Below, piece by piece: positions 50,962 through 59,150 of a stretch of DNA of 64,000 nt. The position numbers were made by a program, and so were the translations under genes. The notes under the pieces were generated by a model. That model was not told the origin of the DNA. It saw only the letters and a list, made by a program, of their open reading frames with translations, and searched no databases. Numbering within the stretch: position 1 is the first letter of the stretch; the number at the start of each line of letters is the position of its first letter. The DNA comes from Hymenobacter aquaticus (GTDB lineage: Bacteria; Bacteroidota; Bacteroidia; Cytophagales; Hymenobacteraceae): NCBI RefSeq assembly GCF_004765605.1, contig NZ_SRLC01000002.1, positions 1,426,001-1,490,000 on the forward strand, in the 5' to 3' direction.

Positions 50962-53499
50962 TTACATGGGGTCCACGTCGGCTACGAGGCGGGCCTGCTT
51001 GAATTCCTTCTGGTCTTTTACCACGTTCATGGCTTCCAGTATCTGGGCCTTGGCGTGCTTGAGGACGGTGTGTTCCCGGTCGAGTTTGATGGTGATTTCC
51101 TGTAGGTAGAAGTTGCGAATCCGGAAAATGTAGGGGGCCTCGGGGCCCAGCACGGCCTCGCGCCCCAGGCGGAACACCAGTTCCTGGGTCAGCAGAATAG
51201 CGGCCTGCTCGGCCACCAGCTGATCCACGTGCTTTACCGTGAGCCGGATGACGCGCATGAAGGGCGGAAAGCCGTACTCGCGCCGCTGAGTTATTTCGTA
51301 CTCGTAGAATTCGAGGTAGTCGTTGCGGATTACCTTGTCGAAAATCACCTGGGCCGGGTCGGCCGTCTGGATGATGACTTTGCCCTTCTTGCCCTTGCGC
51401 CCCGCCCGGCCACTCACCTGCACAAACATCTGGAACGCCCGCTCGTGGGCCCGGAAGTCGGGGTAGTGGATGATGCTGTCGGCGTTGATGATGCCCACCA
51501 GGCTCACGTTGGCGAAGTCCAGGCCCTTGGTCACCATCTGGGTGCCCACCAGCACGTTGGTCGTCTGCTGCTCGAAGTCGGCAATAATCTGCTGGTAGGA
51601 ATTCTTGGCCCGGGTCGTGTCCAGGTCCATGCGCTGCACGTTTGCCTGCGGCAGCATGATCTTGAGGTCGTCCTCAATCTTCTCGGTGCCGAAGCCCACG
51701 GTTTTCAGGTTGCGCGAGCCGCAGGCGGGGCACTCCACCGGCATCCGGTCGTGGAAGCCGCAGTAGTGGCAGCGCAGCTCGTGGGCGTGCTTGTGGTAGG
51801 AGAGGCTCACGGCGCAGTTCTTACACTTCGGAATCCAGCCGCAGTCGAGGCAGGAAATGAAGGGCGAATAGCCGCGGCGGTTCTGAAACAGAATCACCTG
51901 CTCCTTCAGGCCCAGCTTCCGCTCAATCTCGCTGAGCAGTTCGGGGGTGAAGTGGTTGAGCATCTTCTTGGCCTCGCGCTGCTTGCGGGTGTCCACCAGC
52001 TCGATTTCGGGCAGACCGGCTTCGCCAAACCGCTTGCTGAGCGTGACCAGGCCCCAGCGCCCGGCCCGGGTCTGGTAGTAGGTTTCCACGGCCGGCGTGG
52101 CCGAGCCCAGCAGGGTTTTGGCCCCCTGGAAGTTGGCCATCATCAGGGCTACTTCGCGGGCGTTGTAGCGCGGCGAAGGGTCGTACTGCTTGTAGCTCGA
52201 TTCGTGCTCCTCGTCCACGATGATGAGCGAAACGTTGTCGAAAGGCAGAAACACGGCCGAGCGCACGCCCACCACCACCTGGAAGCGGCCCGAGAGCACG
52301 CCATTCCACACTTCTACCCGCTCGTTGTCCGAGAACTTGGAGTGGTACACGCCCAGCCGGGTGCCGAACACGCGCATCAGGCGGGTGACAATCTGGGCCG
52401 TGAGGGCAATTTCGGGCAGCAGGTACAGCACCTGCCCGCCGCCTTCCAGCGCCTTGCGGATCAGCTCAATGTAGATTTCGGTTTTGCCCGCGCCCGTTAC
52501 GCCGTGCAGCAACACGATGTCCTTTTCGCCGAACTGCCGGAGCACCTCGTCGTGGGCGGCCTGCTGGGCTTCGCTCAGCGTGAACGGCATCTTGGCCTCC
52601 GGCGAATCATCCAGCGGAAAGCGCGACACAATCACGTCGAACTGCTCCAGCACGCCGTTTTTGATCAGCGTATTCACCGCCGAAGGGGAGAGGTGGGGGC
52701 TGCTGGTCAGAGCCGCCTTTTCCATGCCCTGGTGGTTGCTATGCACGTTCTGGTACACCGGCACCCGCTGCAGGTAGCGCATCAGCACGTCGAGCTGCTT
52801 GGGCTTGCTGGCCATCTTGGCAAACAGCTCCTCCAGCACGTTTTCCTCTACAAAGTGGTGGGCCAGGCGCACTTTCTTCACCACTTTAGGCGAATACTTG
52901 TCGGCCAGGTGCTCAAACAGAAAGATGACGTCCTTCTGAATCAAGGATTTGATAACCTTGTGAAAGTTGGCGTTGCCGAGCAGGTCGCCCACCTCCGTAA
53001 ACGTCAGCGCCTTGCCATCCTCGGAGCTGAGCACGGCCACGATTTTCTCTTCCTGCTCGCTGAGCGGGTAAGGGTTGTTTTCGGGCTCGAAGGCCGGGTG
53101 CAGCTGAATGCGCGACTCCGAGCTGAGCTTCAGGGCGGAAGGCAACGCGGCATTGATAACCTCGCCCAGGGTGCACATGTAGTAGTCGGCCATCCAGCGA
53201 AACAGCTTCAGCTGGGCCTGGGTCACTACGGGCGCGTCGTCGATAAACTCCAGGATATACTTGGCCTGGTACTGGGCTGGCGGCGTTTCGTGCACGGCGG
53301 CCACGATGCAGCTGAGCGTTTTCTTGGCCCCGAACTGCACAATCACGCGGCCCCCGATGACGACCTCGTCGTTCATCTCGTAGGGCACGCGGTAGGTATA
53401 CAGCTTGGGCAGCGGCAGGGGCAGAATCACGTCCACGAACAGCGTGACGCGGTCGGCACCGGCGGCTTCCGGCTGGGCAAAGTCAAAGGAAAGGCTCAA
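50962..53499 (-). CDS. priA: Primosomal protein N' (replication restart helicase)
   Basis: An 845-residue superfamily 2 helicase. N-terminal DNA-binding region VILPLPLPKLYTYRVP. Walker A GVTGAGKTEIY, Walker B IIVDEEHESSYK, then a zinc region with CLDCGWIPKCKNC and CHYCGFHDRMPVECPACGSR, and helicase motifs GTQMVTKGLDFANV and QVSGRAGRKGKKG. The usual ATG is absent: a TTG at 53499 is used, with an in-frame stop five codons upstream. A TACCTTTG element lies at 53527-53534. Confidence 0.96.
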   Translation of the reverse strand: MSLSFDFAQPEAAGADRVTLFVDVILPLPLPKLYTYRVPYEMNDEVVIGGRVIVQFGAKKTLSCIVAAVHETPPAQYQAKYILEFIDDAPVVTQAQLKLFRWMADYYMCTLGEVINAALPSALKLSSESRIQLHPAFEPENNPYPLSEQEEKIVAVLSSEDGKALTFTEVGDLLGNANFHKVIKSLIQKDVIFLFEHLADKYSPKVVKKVRLAHHFVEENVLEELFAKMASKPKQLDVLMRYLQRVPVYQNVHSNHQGMEKAALTSSPHLSPSAVNTLIKNGVLEQFDVIVSRFPLDDSPEAKMPFTLSEAQQAAHDEVLRQFGEKDIVLLHGVTGAGKTEIYIELIRKALEGGGQVLYLLPEIALTAQIVTRLMRVFGTRLGVYHSKFSDNERVEVWNGVLSGRFQVVVGVRSAVFLPFDNVSLIIVDEEHESSYKQYDPSPRYNAREVALMMANFQGAKTLLGSATPAVETYYQTRAGRWGLVTLSKRFGEAGLPEIELVDTRKQREAKKMLNHFTPELLSEIERKLGLKEQVILFQNRRGYSPFISCLDCGWIPKCKNCAVSLSYHKHAHELRCHYCGFHDRMPVECPACGSRNLKTVGFGTEKIEDDLKIMLPQANVQRMDLDTTRAKNSYQQIIADFEQQTTNVLVGTQMVTKGLDFANVSLVGIINADSIIHYPDFRAHERAFQMFVQVSGRAGRKGKKGKVIIQTADPAQVIFDKVIRNDYLEFYEYEITQRREYGFPPFMRVIRLTVKHVDQLVAEQAAILLTQELVFRLGREAVLGPEAPYIFRIRNFYLQEITIKLDREHTVLKHAKAQILEAMNVVKDQKEFKQARLVADVDPM

Positions 53500-53700
53500 C
53501 GGACAGATCAGCTAACAACAGGACCGCAAAGGTAAGCCGAATTGCGGGCCGCAGGTTTCCCGGCCCAAACCATTTCCGCTTATCTGGGTCAGGACCAACG
53601 GATAAAAGTTGGTATCCAATACCAATTGACTACTGGCCGTGAATTGCAGCTCCGGCAGCCGCTGGTGCCACCTAGAGCCTACAGTTCCGGCCAGAAATGC

Positions 53701-53727
53701 AAAACCCGGCCACCAGGGCCGGGTTTT
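53701..53727 (-). terminator. Terminator after the GSCFA gene
   Basis: AAAACCCGGC pairs with GCCGGGTTTT around a 7-nt loop. Confidence 0.8.
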
Positions 53728-53730
53728 GGG

Positions 53731-55860
53731 TTATGATGCCGGGGGCGTTTCGTCGGCCGCCGGTTTTTTGCGGGGTGGCCGGCTGCGCTTCTTCGGGGCA
53801 GCTTTGGGCTCTTCCGCGGCGGGTGCCGTTTCCGGAGCCGGGGTGGGCACGGGGGCAGCAGCTTTGGGCGTGGCCTTTGCGCGGGGGGCGGCTTTTGCCC
53901 GGCTTCGTTTCTTGGGCTCGGGCTGGGCGGCTTCCGGTACGGCTTGCGGCGCTACCTCGTCCACCGAAACCGCAACGACGGGTGCTGTTTCTGCTTCCGG
54001 CGCAGCTGCCACCGGCGTGGCTGCCACTGGCGCAGCAGAAACGACTTCTGCCGGTACCGTAGCAGCTACTTCCACCGGGGCTATAGTGTCTGTCGGTACT
54101 GCTTCCACAGCTGGCGCTTCAGCTTCTGGAATAGGCTCGGCATACAGCGGAGCGGGCTTGCGGCGGGAGCTACGGGGCGGAGTGGTAATAATCCGGTCTT
54201 TCGTCGCCCGGGGCTTTTTCTCGGCCGGCTGCCGTGCCGCTTTGGTCCGGGTATACGGTTCGCGCTTCGGCTTCGGAGCTTGTTCCGACTCGGGTTCGTC
54301 CATTGGTTGTAGCCAGTCAACGTTCGGAGCGGCAACTGCAGCCCTGGGAACGGGGCGCGGCGTGGCTACCGGCGCGACCGGAACACTAGGAACCTCAATT
54401 TCCGGCGTGGTCACGGCCACTGGGGCCGGGGCCGGCTCTTCGAGCTGCACTGCCGCTTCGGGCGCCACGGGCTCAGCTGCTACCGGTGCTTCTTCCGCCG
54501 CCGGTGCGGCCACCTCTTCCTGCGTGGTAACGCTGCCGGCGGCTTCGGCTAGCTGCTGGGCATACAGCTGAGCCGCCTTCTTACGGGCCGTCCGCTTGGC
54601 GCCACCCCGGCTGCGGCGCTTCTTTTTAGGAAATGCCGGAGCTTCGGCGGCCAGCTCGTTGCCTTCGGGCTCGTCGTCGGCCGTTTCTTCTTCCTGATCT
54701 TCGTCCTCCTCGACTACTAACGGCGCTGCCGGCAAAGGCGCTGGGGTGCTGACGCGCGGCGCGGTAATGACAGGCGCCGCCTCGGCTTCTGCCCGACGTA
54801 GCGGCTGCTGCACCTCCCCGATATCAATGCGTTCCTCATCGTCGTCGGGCTCCGGTTCGGGTACTGCCTGCGGCTTGGGCAGGGGCAGCTCCGCCAGTTG
54901 CCGCTCTACTTCCGCTATTTCGGCCCGGATATCGGCTTGCCCAGCCAGCCGGTGCAGGCGGCCCAGGGTAGCTTCCAGAAACTCGCGGTGCTCCGGCGCC
55001 TCCGGATACAGCGGCCGGTGGCCCAGCGCCTGCCGCACCGACTCCCATTCCTTGCGGAAGCGCCCGAAAGCCGGGTCGAAGTACGTGCGGGTAAACCGTT
55101 CCCAGATGTAGTTCTCCGCCGTTTCGGACGGATGCAGCATGTCGGCCGCGTAGAAGCGGTAGTCGCGCAAATCGTCCAGCAGCAGCTCGTAGGCCGGAAA
55201 GTACGATACGTCGGGCAGCAGCTCGCTCAGGTAGTGGCAGGCCACGCGCAGCACCGACTTGCTGACCGAGTTCAGCGGCAGCGTATCTTTCAGGTGGCGC
55301 ACCGGGCTTACCGTCAGAATAAAGCGCAGCTTGGGGTTGGCCCGCCGCAGGTAGGCGTGGGTTTCCGCCACGGCGTTGATAATCTCGTCGGGCGTCAGCA
55401 GCACTTTCTCGAACCGGTCGGCGGGCACCTTGTGACAGTTGTTCACCACCTCGTCGGTTTCCAGCAGCCGGTAGGCGTAGGCCGTGCCCAGCGTCAGGAC
55501 CACCACGTCGGTTTGGGCCAGAAATGCGCCAACTTCCTGCAGCAGGCCCTGAATGCGCTGCAGCAAGGTCACGGGCGAATCGGCCCCGATGGTGGCGTGG
55601 AGGTCGTAGCTCTGCCAGCGGCCCCGGGCTTCCACCAGGTGCTGCTGCCAGTCCATGTCTTCGCCGGCGGCCGCGCGAAGCAGCTGGCACGCCGACAAAG
55701 GGTTGAATACGGTGCCAAACGGGTTGACCAGGGTCGATACCTTAGCCGCCGCCAGACGGCTCCCGATGGTATCCGAAAAGCAGGAGCCTACGGTCAGCAC
55801 CCGGGTCGAGAGCGGCAGTTGGTGCGGGTGCGGCGTAAGCGGTAATTCAGTACGAAACAT
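53731..55860 (-). CDS. GSCFA-domain protein with long low-complexity tail
   Basis: A 709-residue protein. Residues 1-320 or so are the GSCFA domain: STRVLTVGSCFSDTIGSRL, VVVLTLGTAYAYRLLET, VNNCHKVPADRFEK, FILTVSPVRHLKDTLPLNS, FYAADMLHPSETAENYIWER. GSCFA is an SGNH-hydrolase-like fold, of unknown substrate. The remaining 390 residues are repetitive Pro/Ala/Glu/Val with Lys/Arg-rich patches (KKKRRSRGGAKRTARKK; RPPRKKPAADE), likely disordered. Family members are usually near 320-350 residues, so the tail is the notable part. Confidence 0.88.
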   Translation of the reverse strand: MFRTELPLTPHPHQLPLSTRVLTVGSCFSDTIGSRLAAAKVSTLVNPFGTVFNPLSACQLLRAAAGEDMDWQQHLVEARGRWQSYDLHATIGADSPVTLLQRIQGLLQEVGAFLAQTDVVVLTLGTAYAYRLLETDEVVNNCHKVPADRFEKVLLTPDEIINAVAETHAYLRRANPKLRFILTVSPVRHLKDTLPLNSVSKSVLRVACHYLSELLPDVSYFPAYELLLDDLRDYRFYAADMLHPSETAENYIWERFTRTYFDPAFGRFRKEWESVRQALGHRPLYPEAPEHREFLEATLGRLHRLAGQADIRAEIAEVERQLAELPLPKPQAVPEPEPDDDEERIDIGEVQQPLRRAEAEAAPVITAPRVSTPAPLPAAPLVVEEDEDQEEETADDEPEGNELAAEAPAFPKKKRRSRGGAKRTARKKAAQLYAQQLAEAAGSVTTQEEVAAPAAEEAPVAAEPVAPEAAVQLEEPAPAPVAVTTPEIEVPSVPVAPVATPRPVPRAAVAAPNVDWLQPMDEPESEQAPKPKREPYTRTKAARQPAEKKPRATKDRIITTPPRSSRRKPAPLYAEPIPEAEAPAVEAVPTDTIAPVEVAATVPAEVVSAAPVAATPVAAAPEAETAPVVAVSVDEVAPQAVPEAAQPEPKKRSRAKAAPRAKATPKAAAPVPTPAPETAPAAEEPKAAPKKRSRPPRKKPAADETPPAS

Positions 55861-56109
55861 TCTTTAGATATAAGGCCTGACAACGGCCAACGAACAGGCA
55901 ACCTACTCAACTCTGTTCTCTCAGCCAAAACGAGCCCCCGCGAAAAGTGCGGCGCAAGGGCCGGGAAAGCGGGCCGCCGGGCAGGCGGCACCTTTTGTCT
56001 TCCCACCGGTAAAGGTATACACCTCTCACCAAGAAGACGTTTCCCTTTTTCGATCTGTTCGGAACAGACCGGCGCTACCGGCTATAAAATTCCGGCTAGC
56101 AAATAGCAA
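55861..56109. other. Intergenic region without a gene
   Basis: Between the GSCFA gene and the rplI terminator. I see no coding frame, repeat or convincing promoter here. The rest of the 303-nt gap is the rplI terminator and a few bases. Confidence 0.5.
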
Positions 56110-56141
56110 AAAAGCCTGACTACCGCGGTAGTCAGGCTTTT
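56110..56141 (-). terminator. Terminator of the rpsF-rpsR-rplI operon
   Basis: Loopless palindrome AAAAGCCTGACTACCG / CGGTAGTCAGGCTTTT followed by a T-rich tail. Confidence 0.9.
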
Positions 56142-56163
56142 CTTGTATCGAAGCGGCAGTAGC

Positions 56164-56607
56164 TTACTCAGCTACTACGTTGAAGCGCACCTGGTGCTTC
56201 ACTTCTTTGTGCAGGTTGATGGTAGCCGTGTACTCACCAGCCGACGCAGGCTCCTGGTCGAAGGAGATACGCTTGCGGTCTACGTCTACGCCCTTGGCTT
56301 TCAGAGCCTCGGCCAGCTGCAGGGTGGTCACGCGGCCGAAAATCTTGCCGGTTTCGCCCACTTTGGCTTTGATTTCGAAAGCGGCATCCCCGATTTTGTC
56401 GGCAATGGCCTGCGCGTCACCTTTGATCTTGTCGGCTTTGTGAGCAGCCTGACGTACGTTCTCGGCAACGATCTTCTTGTTGGTCTTGTCGGCCAGCATG
56501 GCCAGACCCTGCGGCAGCAGGTAGTTACGGCCGTAGCCAGGCTTTACAGTAACGATGTCGTTCTTGTAGCCCAGGTTCTTTACGTCGTCTTTCAGAATTA
56601 CTTCCAT
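56164..56607 (-). CDS. rplI: 50S ribosomal protein L9
   Basis: A 147-residue bL9: MEVILKDDVKNLGYKNDIVT, KPGYGRNYLLPQGLAM and the C-terminal domain with GRVTTLQLAEALKAKGVDVD. Last gene of the ribosomal operon. Confidence 0.98.
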   Translation of the reverse strand: MEVILKDDVKNLGYKNDIVTVKPGYGRNYLLPQGLAMLADKTNKKIVAENVRQAAHKADKIKGDAQAIADKIGDAAFEIKAKVGETGKIFGRVTTLQLAEALKAKGVDVDRKRISFDQEPASAGEYTATINLHKEVKHQVRFNVVAE

Positions 56608-56628
56608 GTCAGTCTCTGTAAGAAAGGT

Positions 56629-56880
56629 TTACTTCAACGAATCGGTTACGTAGGGCATCAAGGCCAAGTGACGGGCTTTGGCCACGGCTTGGGCAATTTT
56701 GCGCTGGAATTTCAGGCTGGTGCCGGTGATACGACGGGGCAGAATGCGGCCCTGCTCGTTCACGAACTTCAGCAGGAAGTTCGGGTCTTTGTAGTCCACG
56801 TATTTAATGCCGTTCTTCTTGAAGCGGCAGTATTTCTTACGGGTATCCTGCTTGTGGATTTTCTCGTTGGCTAGGCTCAT
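56629..56880 (-). CDS. rpsR: 30S ribosomal protein S18
   Basis: An 83-residue bS18: KKYCRFKKNGIKYVDYKD, then GRILPRRITGTSLKFQRK and IAQAVAKARHLALMPYV. It lies 4 nt after rpsF. In Bacteroidota ribosomes bS18 is one of the proteins reported to sequester the 16S anti-Shine-Dalgarno tail. Confidence 0.98.
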   Translation of the reverse strand: MSLANEKIHKQDTRKKYCRFKKNGIKYVDYKDPNFLLKFVNEQGRILPRRITGTSLKFQRKIAQAVAKARHLALMPYVTDSLK

Positions 56881-56884
56881 GGTC

Positions 56885-57262
56885 TTACTGGGCTACGGCT
56901 TCCGATTGTTTTTGGGCCTTCTGCTGGTTCATCTCGCCATTGCGACGACGCTGGCTGTAAGCCACCGCGTGCTTGTCGAGAACGGTCGTCAGGAAGCGGA
57001 TGACACGCTCGTCGCGGCGGAACGCCAGCTCGAGTACGTCAACGATGTTACCTGAGCCAGTGAACTCCACCAGGAAATAGTATCCGGTGTTTTTCTTCTG
57101 GATGGGGTAAGCCAACTTCTTGAGGCCCCAGTTTTCGGAGTGGATAATGTCGGCGCTATTTTCCTTAAGCACCTGCGAGAACTTCTCGATCGTCTCTTGC
57201 ACCTGCGTCTCGTTCAGCACGGGAGTCAGGATGAAGACCGTCTCGTAATTTCTTACTTCCAT
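56885..57262 (-). CDS. rpsF: 30S ribosomal protein S6
   Basis: A 125-residue bS6. Start set at MEVRNYETVFILTP; the extension to 57307 is rejected. Landmarks are NWGLKKLAYPIQKKNTGYY and AFRRDERVIRFLTTVLDK. The tail is Gln/Lys-rich (QQKAQKQSEAVAQ). Confidence 0.97.
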   Translation of the reverse strand: MEVRNYETVFILTPVLNETQVQETIEKFSQVLKENSADIIHSENWGLKKLAYPIQKKNTGYYFLVEFTGSGNIVDVLELAFRRDERVIRFLTTVLDKHAVAYSQRRRNGEMNQQKAQKQSEAVAQ

Positions 57263-57304
57263 TAGACGGGATGAAAAAATTAAATGAAAAAATGAATCAG
57301 GGCG

Positions 57305-57337
57305 CAAAGATACTATTTATCCGGGGTTATACTCAAA
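57305..57337 (-). promoter_or_regulatory. Promoter of the ribosomal operon
   Basis: On the minus strand TTTG, 21-nt spacer and TATCTTTG, an exact TAnnTTTG match. The -7 element is 43 nt before the rpsF ATG. Confidence 0.55.
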
Positions 57338-57564
57338 GCCGGCTATAAATTTCTGTTTATCCGCGAAATAACTGCTTGAGTTAGAAGCAAAGCCAAACCT
57401 TTGAAGCTAAGACAAGTTAGCAGTAGGAGTAGTATTAATCGGGGAGGGGACAAGGCTCATGGGTGGAGGATCATCGTGTATTCCTATTATATAAGGAGAC
57501 GCGCTGAACGGTTTTTAGAATGATTCTAAGCAAGCTGCCAGGGGCGAAAATTAGCTCGGGCAGG

Positions 57565-57595
57565 TTTGCGGTCTGCGTTTCCCGACCTACATTTG
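57565..57595 (+). promoter_or_regulatory. Promoter of the act operon
   Basis: TTTG at 57565-57568, a 19-nt spacer, then TACATTTG at 57588-57595: a full match to the Bacteroidota consensus. Predicted start near 57601, 42 nt before the actA ATG. Confidence 0.75.
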
Positions 57596-57642
57596 TGGCC
57601 TTGAAGTACCCCTGCCTTTCTTTTCCCCAGTCACATTGTGCT

Positions 57643-58995
57643 ATGAATAGCATCCGACTTCGTCCACTTTCCCACTTCTTTCTAGCGCTGTTTCTGACAT
57701 TTGCTGCCGTGGGTAATTCCACCGCCCAGCAAGGAGCAGCAGCCCCGGTTGCCACTGCACCGGAAGCTAGCAAGGATGGCGTGACGCCCGGCTCTACTGC
57801 CGCCGCCGCCCCAGCCGCCGCTGCGGGTGCTACCACTGGTGATGCCGCCGCTATTAGCGCCGGTGCCGCCCTCTTCACCCAGAACTGCGCCCAGTGCCAC
57901 GCCATCAATGACGTGGTCGTGGGTCCCGCCCTGCGTGATATTACCAAGCGCCGGCCGGTTTCCTGGTTGATTCCGTGGATCAAGAACTCCAGCAAAGTTG
58001 TTGCCAGCGGCGACGAGTACGCGGTGAAGATCTTCAACCAGTACCAGAAGCAGCAGATGCCGAGCTTCCAGCTCTCCGACGCTGAAATCACCTCGATTAT
58101 CTCTTACGTAACGGACGAGAGTGGCAAGGCTCCCGGTGGTGGTGTTTCGAAAGAAAACGTTGCTAAAACCGATGGTGACAACACCACTACGGCCGATGCC
58201 GGTGCCACTGCCAGCAGCAGCACGATGGATATCCTGCTGATTGTCTTGGTAGTAGTGCTGCTGGTGCTGGTGGTAACGCTGGTTATCATCGCCAACATCA
58301 TGAAGGACGTGCTGCGCGGCCGTAAAGACCTCGATGGTCGCGACGTGGAGCAGCTGGAGTCGCGCTTCGACCTGGCCAAGATCTACCGCTCGCCTGTTGT
58401 GCGGGGCCTGGCCCTGGGCCTGTTTGCCCTGGTAGTACTGTATGAGTCGGTGCAGGGCGTGATGGCCATTGGCTTGTCGCAGGGCTACCAGCCTACCCAG
58501 CCCATTGCCTTCTCGCACAAGCTGCACGCCGGCGAAAACCAGATCAACTGCTCGTACTGCCACACGTCGGTGTACAAGAGCAAGAGCGCCAACATTCCTT
58601 CGGCCAACATCTGCATGAACTGCCACTCGCAGATCAAGACGGAGTCGCCCGAAATCAAGAAGATCTACCGCGCCATCGAGCGCAAGCAGCCGATTCAGTG
58701 GGTGCGGATCCACAACCTGCCCGACCTGGCGTACTTCAACCACTCGCAGCACACCCAGGTGGGCGGCATTGAGTGCCAGACCTGCCACGGTCCGATCCAG
58801 AACATGGAAGTGGTATACCAGTACTCGCCCCTGACCATGGGCTGGTGCATCAACTGCCACCGCGAAACTCCCCTCAACACGAAGGGCAACGGCTACTACT
58901 CGAACCTGGTGAAGCTCCACGACAAAGCCAACGGTGCTGCACCGTTCACGGTATCGTCGAACGGCGGCACGGAGTGCTCGAAGTGCCACTACTAG
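57643..58995 (+). CDS. actA: Alternative Complex III subunit ActA with N-terminal monoheme cytochrome c
   Basis: A 450-residue membrane-anchored multiheme cytochrome of the quinol oxidising Alternative Complex III. Signal peptide MNSIRLRPLSHFFLALFLTF to STAQ. Six CXXCH motifs: CAQCH near residue 85 in a mono-heme domain, then CSYCH, CMNCH, CQTCH, CINCH and CSKCH in the pentaheme domain. Two TM segments (ILLIVLVVVLLVLVVTLVII and VVRGLALGLFALVVLYESV) separate the parts. Described ActA proteins have five hemes; the sixth here suggests fusion to a separate cytochrome domain, possibly common in this phylum. Confidence 0.93.
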   Translation: MNSIRLRPLSHFFLALFLTFAAVGNSTAQQGAAAPVATAPEASKDGVTPGSTAAAAPAAAAGATTGDAAAISAGAALFTQNCAQCHAINDVVVGPALRDITKRRPVSWLIPWIKNSSKVVASGDEYAVKIFNQYQKQQMPSFQLSDAEITSIISYVTDESGKAPGGGVSKENVAKTDGDNTTTADAGATASSSTMDILLIVLVVVLLVLVVTLVIIANIMKDVLRGRKDLDGRDVEQLESRFDLAKIYRSPVVRGLALGLFALVVLYESVQGVMAIGLSQGYQPTQPIAFSHKLHAGENQINCSYCHTSVYKSKSANIPSANICMNCHSQIKTESPEIKKIYRAIERKQPIQWVRIHNLPDLAYFNHSQHTQVGGIECQTCHGPIQNMEVVYQYSPLTMGWCINCHRETPLNTKGNGYYSNLVKLHDKANGAAPFTVSSNGGTECSKCHY

Positions 58996-59150
58996 CATAC
59001 TAGGTCTTAGGTGCCCGGAGCCCAGCAGCCGCTGCCTCCGGCGCGCCTAAGACCTGTTTTCTTCTTCAACACAAGCATACCAACTTAGAGACTTACCGGA
59101 CCTGAATCCAAGTCGCTAAGTCCCTAAGACCCTAGTCCCCAAAAAACACG

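Noticed and set aside
51229..53535. 768-codon plus-strand open frame opposite priA
   Set aside because: High-GC shadow frame with His/Val/Ala-rich composition and no domain. priA is unambiguous on the other strand.
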